A stretch of DNA of 64,000 bases from Pseudomonas nitroreducens NBRC 12694 (GCF_002091755.1 NZ_BDAI01000007.1:1-64000), one strand, 5' to 3'. Positions 1-8,390 are shown, counted from the stretch's first letter. Numbers and translations are program-made. Notes: generated from the sequence alone by a model not told the origin.

Positions 1-26
1 GCGCCTGAAAAAGGACTCCACCCGGC

Positions 27-260
27 ATGGAAACGTTGATCTCAACCCTCATTCTGCTGGGCGTTCTGAGCCTCAGCGTCGGCCAGTTGCTTGCCTTCTT
101 CCTGTTGCTCTCGCGAGCGGGGCCAGCTGCGCTGCTTGCATTGATCATCCCAGGCTTTGGCTTCTTCCTCGGTCGCCGCCACGGCATCTATAAGTGGCTC
201 CTGCTGCCGTATCTGGTGTGCATGGGGTGCTTCACCTCCGCCATGATCATGGCCGGATGA
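27..260 (+). CDS. Small hydrophobic membrane protein, unknown function
   Basis: A 77-residue protein made almost entirely of hydrophobic stretches. Segments at about residues 5-28, 33-50 and 56-75 could each cross the membrane, with a short basic loop (GRRHGIYK) between the last two. An AAGGA ribosome site lies about 10 bases before the ATG. I do not recognise the family. It sits upstream of the Pho-regulated pstS promoter, with about 245 bases between them, so a link to phosphate is not implied. The composition fits a real inner-membrane protein; its role is open. Confidence 0.6.
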   Translation: METLISTLILLGVLSLSVGQLLAFFLLLSRAGPAALLALIIPGFGFFLGRRHGIYKWLLLPYLVCMGCFTSAMIMAG

Positions 261-405
261 ATCCCACCAAGAGTCTGCGAACAGCGCGCGCAGGAGCAGG
301 TTGGTTTAACAGAAGGCGCTCTAGGACAGCTATTTCAGCGTGATTTCTCCTATTCGGGAGGCGCTATTCTTGCTGTTACAAAACCTCTTCAGCAGCGCTG
401 ATGGC

Positions 406-445
406 ATTTCATCCAACTGTCATATTCGCGTCATAGAGTCTTCAT
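406..445 (+). promoter_or_regulatory. PhoB box array upstream of pstS
   Basis: Four 7-base half-sites recur every 11 bases: ATTTCAT (406-412), CTGTCAT (417-423), GCGTCAT (428-434) and TCTTCAT (439-445). The known Pho box is two CTGTCAT-like repeats with a 4-base spacer; the central pair matches it closely. A -10-like GATACT follows at 456-461, exactly 10 bases after the last half-site, which is the spacing at which PhoB replaces a -35 element. PhoB activation of pstS under phosphate starvation is the expected outcome. Confidence 0.85.
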
Positions 446-504
446 GCGGCCTGACGATACTGGCCCCCGTTCCATCCAACCCCATTCTCCTCAAGGAGCA
501 AGGC

Positions 505-1476
505 ATGAAACTCAAGCGTTTGATGGCGGCCCTGACTTTTGTCGCCGCAGGCGTAGGCACCGCCAGTGCGGTGGCCGCGATCGATCCGGCTCTGCCGGAC
601 TACCAGAAAGCCAGCGGTGTGTCGGGTAACCTGTCGAGCGTCGGTTCCGACACGCTGGCCAACCTGATGACCATGTGGGCGGAAGAGTACAAGCGCCTGT
701 ACCCGAACGTGAACGTGCAGATCCAGGCCGCCGGCTCCTCCACCGCGCCGCCGGCTCTGACCGAAGGCACCGCCAACCTGGGCCCGATGAGCCGCAAGAT
801 GAAGGACGTCGAGCTGCAGGCTTTCGAGCAGAAGTACGGCTACAAGCCGACTGCTGTTCCGGTGGCCGTGGACGCCCTGGCGATCTTCGTGCACAAGGAT
901 AACCCCATCAAAGGCCTGACCATGCAACAGGTCGACGCCATCTTCTCCTCCACCCGTCTGTGCGGCGGCAAGTCGGAAGTGAAGACCTGGGGTGACCTGG
1001 GCCTGACCGGCGACTGGGCCAACAAGCCCGTCCAGCTGTTCGGTCGTAACTCCGTATCCGGCACCTACGGTTACTTCAAGGAAGAAGCCCTGTGCAAAGG
1101 CGACTACAAACCGAACGTGAACGAGCAGCCGGGTTCGGCTTCCGTGGTGCAGTCGGTCAGCCAGTCCCTGAACGGCGTTGGCTACTCCGGTATCGGTTAC
1201 AAGACCGCTAGCGTGAAGACCGTTGCCCTGGCCAAGAAAGAAGGCGGCGAATTCATCGAGGACAACGAGGCGAATGCCCTGAACGGCACCTACCCGCTGT
1301 CGCGCTTCCTCTACGTCTACGTCAACAAGGCGCCGAACAAGCCGCTGAACCCGCTGGAAGCACAGTTCCTGAAGATGGTGCTGTCCAAGACTGGCCAGCA
1401 GGTTGTCGTGAAAGACGGCTACATCCCGCTGCCGTCCAAAGTCGCCGAAAAAGCGATCAAGGACCTGGGTCTGTAA
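505..1476 (+). CDS. pstS: Phosphate ABC transporter substrate-binding protein PstS
   Basis: Periplasmic phosphate-binding protein that delivers phosphate to PstCAB. The start at 505 is chosen because AAGGAG lies just before it and it gives a typical signal peptide (MKLKRLMAALTFVAAG..., cleavage near residue 25). The open frame extends upstream to 340, but that extension overlaps the PhoB boxes and is not coding. The mature protein has the PBP_like phosphate-binding signatures SSVGSDTL, AAGSSTAPPAL and FGRNSVSGTYGYF, the last two carrying the serine/threonine-rich anion-binding turns. Length 323 residues, as usual in Pseudomonas. First gene of pst-phoU, with its own promoter and a stem-loop after it, which fits higher expression than the membrane genes. 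Confidence 0.95.
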   Translation: MKLKRLMAALTFVAAGVGTASAVAAIDPALPDYQKASGVSGNLSSVGSDTLANLMTMWAEEYKRLYPNVNVQIQAAGSSTAPPALTEGTANLGPMSRKMKDVELQAFEQKYGYKPTAVPVAVDALAIFVHKDNPIKGLTMQQVDAIFSSTRLCGGKSEVKTWGDLGLTGDWANKPVQLFGRNSVSGTYGYFKEEALCKGDYKPNVNEQPGSASVVQSVSQSLNGVGYSGIGYKTASVKTVALAKKEGGEFIEDNEANALNGTYPLSRFLYVYVNKAPNKPLNPLEAQFLKMVLSKTGQQVVVKDGYIPLPSKVAEKAIKDLGL

Positions 1477-1488
1477 TCAGCCTTCAAA

Positions 1489-1510
1489 CCGGGCGGAGAT
1501 CCCCGCCCGG
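1489..1510 (+). terminator. Stem-loop after pstS without T-tract
   Basis: CCGGGCGG (1489-1496) and CCGCCCGG (1503-1510) form a perfect 8-bp stem around a 6-base loop, 12 bases after the pstS stop. No run of T follows, so this may be a partial terminator or an mRNA-stabilising hairpin that separates abundant pstS message from pstC. Confidence 0.5.
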
Positions 1511-1569
1511 CATGGGCTGACGCTTACTCGACCGAGCCCGCCAGCATGGCTCTGCTGGTGGGCTTTGTC

Positions 1570-1598
1570 GCGTCACTTCCATGTCATCTTTCTGTCAT
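1570..1598 (+). promoter_or_regulatory. Second PhoB box array, in front of pstC
   Basis: Half-sites GCGTCAC (1570-1576), ATGTCAT (1581-1587) and CTGTCAT (1592-1598) repeat every 11 bases. A -10-like TAGGGT lies at 1609-1614, again 10 bases after the last half-site, so a start of transcription around 1620-1622 is predicted, almost at the pstC start codon. This gives pstC its own Pho-dependent promoter inside the pst cluster. Confidence 0.75.
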
Positions 1599-1622
1599 AC
1601 AGAGCCGCTAGGGTGTCACCCC

Positions 1623-3905
1623 ATGAACGACATGGCCAACTCCCCGATGACTTCTTCTCTCCCCGAGCGGATCGATTTCAATACGCCTGCCCTGCAGCGC
1701 AAGCGCCGTATCCGAGCGCTCAAGGATCGACTGACCCGTTGGTACGTCCTGGTCGGCGGTCTCGCCGTGCTGGCTGCCATTACCCTGATTTTCTTCTACC
1801 TCGCCTACGTCGTGCTGCCGCTGTTCCGCGGCGCCGAACTGGAGACGCGTGATCCCCTGGCTCCGGCCTGGCTGAAGACGGCCCAGGCGCCGCTCCTGCT
1901 GAGCATCGAAGAGCAGAACATGGTGGGCATGCGTGTCGCCGCGAACGGCGAGGTGATGTTCTTCGACGCCAAGAAAGGCGACGAGATGGATCGCGTTGCG
2001 CTCAAGCTGCCTGCCGGTACCAGCGTCACCTCCATCGCCGAGGACCAACCGGGACATCCGACCGTTGCGCTGGGCCTGTCCAATGGTCAGGTGCTGGTGT
2101 TCAAGCACAACTACAAGGTTACCTACCCGGACAACAAGAAGACCATCACCCCGCAGATCGACTATCCCTATGGCGAAGCTCCGATGAACCTGGATCCCCA
2201 GGGCCGTCCGCTGGAGCACGTGGCGATCGTCTCGGGTGATGACAGCCTGTTGCTGGCCGCGTCCACCGGCAGCGAGATGCTCCTGCTCGGCCTGACCCAG
2301 CAGGAAAACATGCTGACCGGCGAAAGCACCCTGCAGGAAGAGCGCATCAACCTGCCGCAAATCGCCGACCCGGTGAAAGCCATCTACATGGACCCGCGCA
2401 AGCAGTGGCTCTATGTGCTCAATGGCCGTGCCCAGGCCGACGTCTTCAACCTGAATACCCACCAGCTCAACGGCCGCTACAAGCTGCTGGATGACGCCTC
2501 CGCCGAAGTGACTGCCAGCAGCCAGCTGCTGGGTGGCATCTCGCTGATGGTCGGCGACTCCAAGGGCGGCATCGGCCAGTGGTTCATGGCTCGTGGTGAA
2601 GATGGCGAGCCGCGCCTGTCTCACGTACGTGACTTCAAGCTGGGCGACCAGCCGATCTCCAGCATCGCCCCGGAGCAGCGCCGCAAGGGCTTCCTGGCCC
2701 TCGACAAGCAAGGCAACCTGGGTATCTTCCACAGCACCGCGCACCGCACGCTGTTGGTGGAGAACGTCGCTCCGTCCGCCGGCCCGATGGCCCTGTCGCC
2801 GCGCGCCAACCGTCTGATCGTCGAGCAGGGTGGCGAACTGCGCCGCTTCAGCCTGAGCAACCCGCACCCGGAAGTGTCCTTCAGCGCGCTGTGGGGCAAG
2901 GTCTGGTACGAGAGCTACGACAAGCCGTCCTACGTCTGGCAGTCCACCGCTGCGACCACCGACTTCGAGCCCAAGCTGAGCCTGTCGCCGCTGACCTTCG
3001 GTACCCTGAAGGCCGCCTTCTACGCGATGATTCTCGCCGCGCCGCTGGCCATCGCCGCTGCCGTCTACACCGCTTACTTCATGGCGCCGGGCATGCGCCG
3101 CAAGGTCAAGCCGGTGATCGAGTTGATGGAAGCGTTGCCGACCGTGATCCTCGGCTTCTTCGCCGGCCTGTTCCTCGCGCCCTACGTCGAAGGCCACCTG
3201 CCGGGCATCTTCAGCCTGCTGCTGCTCACGCCTTTGGGCATCCTCGCCGCCGGCCTGATCTGGAGCCGACTGCCCGAGCGCATCCGCCTGAGCCTGCCGG
3301 CCGGCTGGGAAGCAGCGATCCTGATCCCCGTGGTCCTCGCCACCGGCGCCTTCGCCCTGTGGATGAGCCCGCACCTGGAGACGCTGTTCTTCGGCGGCGA
3401 CATGCGCCTGTGGATCAGCCACGACCTGGGCATCACCTACGACCAGCGCAACGCCCTGGTAGTCGGCTTGGCCATGGGCTTCGCGGTGATTCCGAACATC
3501 TTCTCCATCGCCGAAGACGCCATCTTCAGCGTGCCGCGCAGCCTGACCTACGGCTCCCTGGCCCTGGGCGCCACGCCCTGGCAGACGCTGACCCGCGTGG
3601 TGATCCTGACCGCCAGCCCGGGCATCTTCTCCGCGCTGATGATCGGTATGGGCCGCGCCGTGGGTGAGACGATGATCGTACTCATGGCCACCGGCAACAC
3701 CCCGGTCATGGATGTGAACATCTTCCAGGGCATGCGCACGCTGGCGGCGAACGTCGCGGTGGAAATGCCCGAGTCGGAGGTGGGCGGCACTCACTACCGC
3801 GTGCTGTTCCTTTCGGCACTGGTACTGCTGACCTTCACCTTCGTGATGAACACCCTGGCAGAGCTGATCCGTCAGCGCCTGCGCAAGAAATACGCGTCGC
3901 TCTAA
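1623..3905 (+). CDS. pstC: Phosphate ABC transporter permease PstC (long form)
   Basis: Membrane permease of the high-affinity phosphate importer. With the start at 1623 it has 760 residues, against roughly 320 for E. coli PstC. Residues 41-67 form one membrane helix. About 390 residues follow that look periplasmic and beta-rich, with repeats such as VALGLSNGQVLVF and GNLGIF suggestive of a propeller-like fold. The canonical permease domain begins near 455 (LTFGTLKAAFYAMILAAPLA) and carries the EAA-type coupling loop near 640-660 (YGSLALGATPWQTLTRVV). The frame is open from 1581, but that ATG lies within the Pho boxes. No clear ribosome site precedes 1623; later in-frame ATGs at 1632 and 1647 are possible. 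Confidence 0.9.
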   Translation: MNDMANSPMTSSLPERIDFNTPALQRKRRIRALKDRLTRWYVLVGGLAVLAAITLIFFYLAYVVLPLFRGAELETRDPLAPAWLKTAQAPLLLSIEEQNMVGMRVAANGEVMFFDAKKGDEMDRVALKLPAGTSVTSIAEDQPGHPTVALGLSNGQVLVFKHNYKVTYPDNKKTITPQIDYPYGEAPMNLDPQGRPLEHVAIVSGDDSLLLAASTGSEMLLLGLTQQENMLTGESTLQEERINLPQIADPVKAIYMDPRKQWLYVLNGRAQADVFNLNTHQLNGRYKLLDDASAEVTASSQLLGGISLMVGDSKGGIGQWFMARGEDGEPRLSHVRDFKLGDQPISSIAPEQRRKGFLALDKQGNLGIFHSTAHRTLLVENVAPSAGPMALSPRANRLIVEQGGELRRFSLSNPHPEVSFSALWGKVWYESYDKPSYVWQSTAATTDFEPKLSLSPLTFGTLKAAFYAMILAAPLAIAAAVYTAYFMAPGMRRKVKPVIELMEALPTVILGFFAGLFLAPYVEGHLPGIFSLLLLTPLGILAAGLIWSRLPERIRLSLPAGWEAAILIPVVLATGAFALWMSPHLETLFFGGDMRLWISHDLGITYDQRNALVVGLAMGFAVIPNIFSIAEDAIFSVPRSLTYGSLALGATPWQTLTRVVILTASPGIFSALMIGMGRAVGETMIVLMATGNTPVMDVNIFQGMRTLAANVAVEMPESEVGGTHYRVLFLSALVLLTFTFVMNTLAELIRQRLRKKYASL

Positions 3906-3929
3906 GCGCCGCCCGACGAGGCTAGTTCC

Positions 3930-5606
3930 GTGAAACAGAAACAGGAATCCGTCAAAGCGTGGTTTGCCAGCGGTTCTCCCTGGGTGTGGATGAACGCGGG
4001 GGCAGTGTCCATCGCCGTGATCATGACCATCGGCCTGCTCGCCGTGATCGCCGTGCGCGGTCTTGGCCACTTCTGGCCGGCGGACGTGATCGAGGCGACG
4101 TACAGCGTCCCCGGTGAAGCCCCCAAGACCCTGATCGGCGAAGAAGTGCAGATCGAACAGGTGCCGCGTGCGCGCCTGCGCGGCGCCGGCCTGCCGGTGC
4201 CGGACAACGGCCCGGAGTTCATGACCCGCGAACTGCTCAAGCTGGGTAACCGCGACCTGTATGGCAGCGACTTCTCCTGGGTGATCGGCGAGTGGCTGAC
4301 CGACCGTCACCACCCCGCCGAGCTGGTGACCCTGGAGCGCCGCGAGTGGGGCAACTTCTATGGCTACCTGCTGAGCGTGAAAGAAAACGGCAAGGTGGTC
4401 GCCGAAGGTCCGGGCGCCATGGCCGAGCTGCAGACCCGTCTCAAGCGCGTCGATGAGCTCTACACCAAGCTGTATCAGCTGGAGAAGAAGGACATCGGCG
4501 GCATCAACCACGGCCTGGAGCGCCTACGCCTGAAAGAGCGCGGCTTGCAGCTGAACAACAAGCTGGACGCCACTGCCGAGGCTGACATCGCTGCCGGCCG
4601 CGCCGAGCTGAACGCCCAGTACAAGGTGCTGGAAGAACAGCTCAACGGCCTGCACCAGGAGTTCAACCGCGACAGCATCGTCATGCGTGATGCCACCGGG
4701 CAGCAGACCGAAATCAGCGTCGGCAAGCTGGTGCATGCCTATCAGCCGAACCAGATGGGCGTCGCGACCAAGCTGAGCTTCTACTTCAAGAAACTATGGG
4801 AATTCCTCAGCGACGACCCGCGTGAAGCCAACACCGAGGGCGGTATCTTCCCGGCCATCTTCGGCACCGTGATGATGACCCTGGTGATGGCCGTGATCGT
4901 CACCCCGTTCGGCGTGATCGCCGCGGTCTACCTGCGTGAGTACGCTCGCCAGGGCCTGCTGACCCGGATCATCCGTATCGCGGTGAACAACCTCGCGGGC
5001 GTTCCGGCGATCGTCTACGGCGTGTTCGGCCTGGGCTTCTTCGTCTACGTGCTGGGCGGTTCCCTCGACCGGATGTTCTTCCCCGAAGCGTTGCCGGCGC
5101 CGACCTTCGGCACGCCGGGGCTGTTCTGGGCCTCGCTGACCCTGGCCATCCTCGCGGTGCCAGTGGTAATCGTGGCCACCGAGGAAGGCCTGGCGCGCAT
5201 CCCGCGGGCCACCCGTGAGGGCTCGCTGGCACTGGGCGCGACCAAGGCCGAGACCCTGTGGAAGGTGGTCCTGCCGATGGCCAGCCCGGCGATGATGACC
5301 GGCCTGATTCTCGCCGTGGCCCGCGCCGCCGGCGAAGTGGCGCCGCTGATGCTGGTGGGCGTGGTGAAGCTGGCTCCGGCGCTGCCGGTGGACGGCAACT
5401 ACCCCTACGTGCACCTGGACCAGAAGATCATGCACCTGGGCTTCCACATCTATGACGTCGGCTTCCAGAGCCCCAACGTCGAGGCTGCACGCCCACTGGT
5501 ATACGCCACCGCGCTGCTGCTGGTGATGGTGATCGCCCTGCTGAACTTCTCGGCCATCGCCATTCGTAACCGCCTGCGCGAAAAGTACAAGGCGCTGGAA
5601 AACTGA
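3930..5606 (+). CDS. pstA: Phosphate ABC transporter permease PstA (long form)
   Basis: Second permease of the phosphate importer, pairing with PstC. It starts with GTG 24 bases after pstC. At 558 residues it is about twice the E. coli protein. After a first membrane helix (about 21-45) comes a large periplasmic part with a clear coiled-coil tendency near 155-250 (heptad-like runs such as LQTRLKRVDELYTKLYQLEK). The permease core begins near residue 300 (GGIFPAIFGTVMMTLVMAVI), with the EAA loop near 425-450 (REGSLALGATKAETLWKVVLP). The extra domains of PstC and PstA probably face each other in the periplasm. Cotranscription with pstC is expected. Confidence 0.92.
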   Translation: MKQKQESVKAWFASGSPWVWMNAGAVSIAVIMTIGLLAVIAVRGLGHFWPADVIEATYSVPGEAPKTLIGEEVQIEQVPRARLRGAGLPVPDNGPEFMTRELLKLGNRDLYGSDFSWVIGEWLTDRHHPAELVTLERREWGNFYGYLLSVKENGKVVAEGPGAMAELQTRLKRVDELYTKLYQLEKKDIGGINHGLERLRLKERGLQLNNKLDATAEADIAAGRAELNAQYKVLEEQLNGLHQEFNRDSIVMRDATGQQTEISVGKLVHAYQPNQMGVATKLSFYFKKLWEFLSDDPREANTEGGIFPAIFGTVMMTLVMAVIVTPFGVIAAVYLREYARQGLLTRIIRIAVNNLAGVPAIVYGVFGLGFFVYVLGGSLDRMFFPEALPAPTFGTPGLFWASLTLAILAVPVVIVATEEGLARIPRATREGSLALGATKAETLWKVVLPMASPAMMTGLILAVARAAGEVAPLMLVGVVKLAPALPVDGNYPYVHLDQKIMHLGFHIYDVGFQSPNVEAARPLVYATALLLVMVIALLNFSAIAIRNRLREKYKALEN

Positions 5607-5658
5607 TTCTGCAGGCGGCAGGCAAGGCCCGCCGCCAAGCCTCCCAAGGAGACTGGAT

Positions 5659-6495
5659 ATGCAACATGAAACCGCAACCCATGGCATCGACATCGGCGCA
5701 CTCGGCCGTGGCGATCGCCAGGGCATGAACCTGGAAAGCGAGACCGTCGCCCTGGAAGTACCCGGCCTGAGCCTGTTCTACGGCGAGAAACAGGCGCTGT
5801 TCGACGTCAGCATGAACATCCCCAAGCAGCGCGTGACCGCCTTCATCGGCCCTTCCGGCTGCGGCAAGTCCACCCTGCTGCGCTGCTTCAACCGCATGAA
5901 CGATCTGGTCGACGGCTGCAACGTGAAGGGCGAGATCCGCCTGGACGGCCATAACATCTTTGCCAAGAACGTCGATGTCGCCGAGCTGCGCCGCCGCGTC
6001 GGCATGGTGTTCCAGAAGCCCAACCCGTTCCCCAAGAGCATCTACGAGAACGTGGTGTATGGCCTGCGCATCCAGGGCATCAACAAGAAGCGCGTGCTCG
6101 ACGAGGCCGTCGAGTGGGCCCTCAAGGGCGCCGCGCTGTGGGATGAAGTGAAGGACCGCCTGCACGAATCCGCTCTCGGCCTGTCCGGCGGCCAGCAGCA
6201 GCGCCTGGTGATCGCCCGCACCATCGCTGTGGAGCCGGAAGTCCTGCTGCTCGACGAGCCTTGCTCGGCACTGGACCCGATCTCCACCCTGAAGATCGAA
6301 GAGCTGATCTACGAACTGAAATCCAAGTTCACCATCGTCATCGTCACCCACAACATGCAGCAGGCCGCGCGCGTCTCTGACTACACGGCGTTCATGTACA
6401 TGGGCAAGCTGATCGAGTTCGGCGACACCGATACCCTGTTCACCAACCCGGCCAAGAAGCAGACGGAAGACTACATCACCGGTCGTTATGGTTAA
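5659..6495 (+). CDS. pstB: Phosphate ABC transporter ATPase PstB
   Basis: Cytoplasmic ATPase that energises PstCA and signals phosphate status to PhoR through PhoU. It has Walker A GPSGCGKST, the Q-loop region MVFQKPNPFPKSIYENV, ABC signature LSGGQQQR and Walker B LLLDEPCSALDP, followed by the H-loop VTHNMQQAARVSD. The N-terminal 30 residues before the ABC domain are an extension common in Pseudomonas. AAGGAGA precedes the ATG. The 52-base gap after pstA makes it part of the same operon. Confidence 0.96.
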   Translation: MQHETATHGIDIGALGRGDRQGMNLESETVALEVPGLSLFYGEKQALFDVSMNIPKQRVTAFIGPSGCGKSTLLRCFNRMNDLVDGCNVKGEIRLDGHNIFAKNVDVAELRRRVGMVFQKPNPFPKSIYENVVYGLRIQGINKKRVLDEAVEWALKGAALWDEVKDRLHESALGLSGGQQQRLVIARTIAVEPEVLLLDEPCSALDPISTLKIEELIYELKSKFTIVIVTHNMQQAARVSDYTAFMYMGKLIEFGDTDTLFTNPAKKQTEDYITGRYG

Positions 6496-6507
6496 GCGCT
6501 GCGCGCC

Positions 6508-6586
6508 AGCTTCAAGCCGCAAGCTACAAGCGGCAAGAACACCAGGAAACGACTGACTTGAAGCTTGCAGCTTGCAGCTTGCAGCT
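6508..6586. repeat. Extragenic inverted repeat built of GCTTGCA units, pstB-phoU gap
   Basis: Two 30-base arms, 6508-6537 and 6557-6586, pair at about 25 of 30 positions around a 19-base loop. The right arm consists of tandem 7-base GCTTGCA units. This is a familiar style of Pseudomonas extragenic palindrome. As RNA it would form a long hairpin inside the pst-phoU transcript and end 8 bases before the phoU ribosome site. Confidence 0.75.
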
Positions 6587-6604
6587 ATTTCGCGGAGCGA
6601 AAGC

Positions 6605-7348
6605 ATGATCAACAAAGAAAGCCTCACCCACCATATCTCGCAGCAGTTCAACGCCGAGCTGGAAGATGTGCGCAGCCATCTGCTGGCCATGGGCGGCCTG
6701 GTGGAGAAGCAGGTCAACGATGCGGTCAACGCGCTGATCGACGCCGACTCGGGCCTGGCCCAGCAGGTGCGCGAGATCGACGACCAGATCAACCAGATGG
6801 AGCGCAACATCGACGAGGAATGCCTGCGCATCCTCGCCCGCCGCCAGCCGGCCGCCTCCGACCTGCGCCTGATCATCAGCATCTCCAAGTCGGTGATTGA
6901 TCTGGAACGCATCGGTGACGAAGCTTCGAAGATCGCTCGTCGCGCCATCCAGTTGTGCGAGGAAGGCGAGTCGCCGCGCGGCTACGTCGAGGTACGCCAC
7001 ATTGGCAACCAAGTGCGCAAGATGGTGCAGGAGTCGCTGGACGCCTTCGCCCGCTTCGATGCCGACCTTGCGCTGTCGGTGGCGCAGTACGACAAGACCG
7101 TCGACCGCGAATACAAGACCGCCCTGCGCGAGCTGGTCACCTACATGATGGAAGACCCGCGCGCCATCTCCCGCGTGCTCAACGTCATCTGGGCCCTGCG
7201 TTCGCTGGAGCGCATCGGCGACCACGCGCGCAATATCGCCGAGCTGGTGATCTACCTGGTACGTGGCACCGACGTGCGCCACCTGGGCCTGACCCGCATG
7301 AAGGAAGAAGTGCAGGGCACCGCTGGCAAGGCAGACAAGGCCGAATAA
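6605..7348 (+). CDS. phoU: Phosphate signalling protein PhoU
   Basis: Cytoplasmic helical protein that links the Pst transporter to PhoR and shuts off the Pho response when phosphate is ample. Start 6605 is preceded by GGAG at 6594; the frame is open from 6572, inside the repeat. Length is 247 residues with the two tandem PhoU repeats. Each repeat carries a metal-binding E/DxxxD pattern: SVIDLERIGDEASKIAR in the first half and RSLERIGDHARNIAELV in the second. Last gene of the pst operon, with a terminator immediately after it. Confidence 0.95.
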   Translation: MINKESLTHHISQQFNAELEDVRSHLLAMGGLVEKQVNDAVNALIDADSGLAQQVREIDDQINQMERNIDEECLRILARRQPAASDLRLIISISKSVIDLERIGDEASKIARRAIQLCEEGESPRGYVEVRHIGNQVRKMVQESLDAFARFDADLALSVAQYDKTVDREYKTALRELVTYMMEDPRAISRVLNVIWALRSLERIGDHARNIAELVIYLVRGTDVRHLGLTRMKEEVQGTAGKADKAE

Positions 7349-7369
7349 GCCGGACGCCCGTGCCAGAAC

Positions 7370-7400
7370 GAACCCGGCCACCGCGCCGGGTTCGTCATTT
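7370..7400 (+). terminator. Rho-independent terminator after phoU
   Basis: GAACCCGG (7370-7377) and CCGGGTTC (7386-7393) form a perfect 8-bp stem with an 8-base loop, followed by GTCATTTTAT. It closes the pst-phoU unit. Confidence 0.8.
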
Positions 7401-7481
7401 TATGGCCGAGCGGTCCCTCACCAATGGCATGTAGCCACCCGGCAAGGCTATTCTTCGCCCTATCGTTTTCGGGAGATGCCG

Positions 7482-8375
7482 ATGGGCAAAGTCAGTGTGC
7501 TGGTGGTGGATGACGCTCCGTTCATCCGTGACCTGGTGAAGAAGGGGCTACGGGACCATTTCCCCGGTCTGCAGATCGAAGAGGCGGTCAACGGCCGCAA
7601 GGCTCAGCAGTTCCTTGCGCGCCAAGCGGTCGACCTGATCCTCTGCGACTGGGAAATGCCCGAGCTCTCCGGTATCGAGTTGCTCACCTGGTGCCGCGAG
7701 CAGGACAGCCTGAAGACCACGCCCTTCATCATGGTCACCAGCCGTGGCGACAAGGACAACGTGGTGCAGGCGATCCAGGCCGGCGTCTCCGACTTCATCG
7801 GCAAGCCGTTCTCCAACGATCAGCTGGTGAGCAAGGTGAAGAAGGCGCTGTCGCGCGCCGGCAAGCTGGAGGCCCTGGCGGCGCAGGCACCGCAGCGCAG
7901 CCTGGTTGGCTCGCTGCCCAACGACTCCCTCGCCGCCCTTACCGGAGGCAAGGCCGAAGTCGTTCGCCCGGCGGCGGCACCCGCTGCACCAAGTCCGGCT
8001 GCAGCGGCGCCGACAGCAGCTGCCCCCGCTGCGCGCAGCGGCGCCAAGGGCCAGCAGGGGCAACTGCGGCTGCCATCGGCGAACCTGCCCTGCGTCATCA
8101 AGGCGTTGAGCCTCAAGGAGGCGCTGCTGGTGGTGAAGCGCGGAACGCCGCTGCCACAGGTACTGGAAAGCGCCGTACTGGACCTGGAGGAAGACAGCGA
8201 TGTCGCTCGCCTCAACGGCTACCTGCATGCCGTGGCGGCGCTGGAGCCCAAGTCGGACAGCGAGTGGCTGCAGCTGACCTTCCGCTTCGTCGACCGTGAC
8301 CCGCAGAAACTCGACTACCTGTCGCGCCTGATCGCCCGAGGCAGCACCCAGAAGCACTACGTGCCTGGAGCCTGA
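7482..8375 (+). CDS. Orphan response regulator with unassigned C-terminal domain
   Basis: Residues 1-125 are a CheY-type receiver: acidic pair D10-D11, phospho-acceptor D56 in LILCDWEMPE, T in MVTSRG and K in GKPFS. A linker rich in Ala and Pro (about 150-195) leads to a C-terminal domain of about 100 residues with no DNA-binding motif that I can recognise. Its pattern (LQLTFRFVDRDPQKLDYLSRLIARG) vaguely resembles a degenerate PilZ domain; this is a guess. Start 7482 is preferred over 7476 because GGGAG at 7471-7475 is then correctly spaced. No kinase gene is adjacent apart from phoR, which has its own partner. Confidence 0.8.
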   Translation: MGKVSVLVVDDAPFIRDLVKKGLRDHFPGLQIEEAVNGRKAQQFLARQAVDLILCDWEMPELSGIELLTWCREQDSLKTTPFIMVTSRGDKDNVVQAIQAGVSDFIGKPFSNDQLVSKVKKALSRAGKLEALAAQAPQRSLVGSLPNDSLAALTGGKAEVVRPAAAPAAPSPAAAAPTAAAPAARSGAKGQQGQLRLPSANLPCVIKALSLKEALLVVKRGTPLPQVLESAVLDLEEDSDVARLNGYLHAVAALEPKSDSEWLQLTFRFVDRDPQKLDYLSRLIARGSTQKHYVPGA

Positions 8376-8390
8376 TCCGGCTACAAATGC

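Noticed and set aside
340..504. N-terminal extension of pstS to the first ATG at 340
   Set aside because: The extension overlaps the PhoB boxes and removes the signal peptide from the N-terminus; start 505 has a good ribosome site.
1608..4511. Very long antisense open frame (967 codons) across pstC and pstA
   Set aside because: It mirrors the codon bias of the high-GC genes; the translated text is rich in His, Gln, Arg and low-complexity runs, with no recognisable domain or ribosome site.
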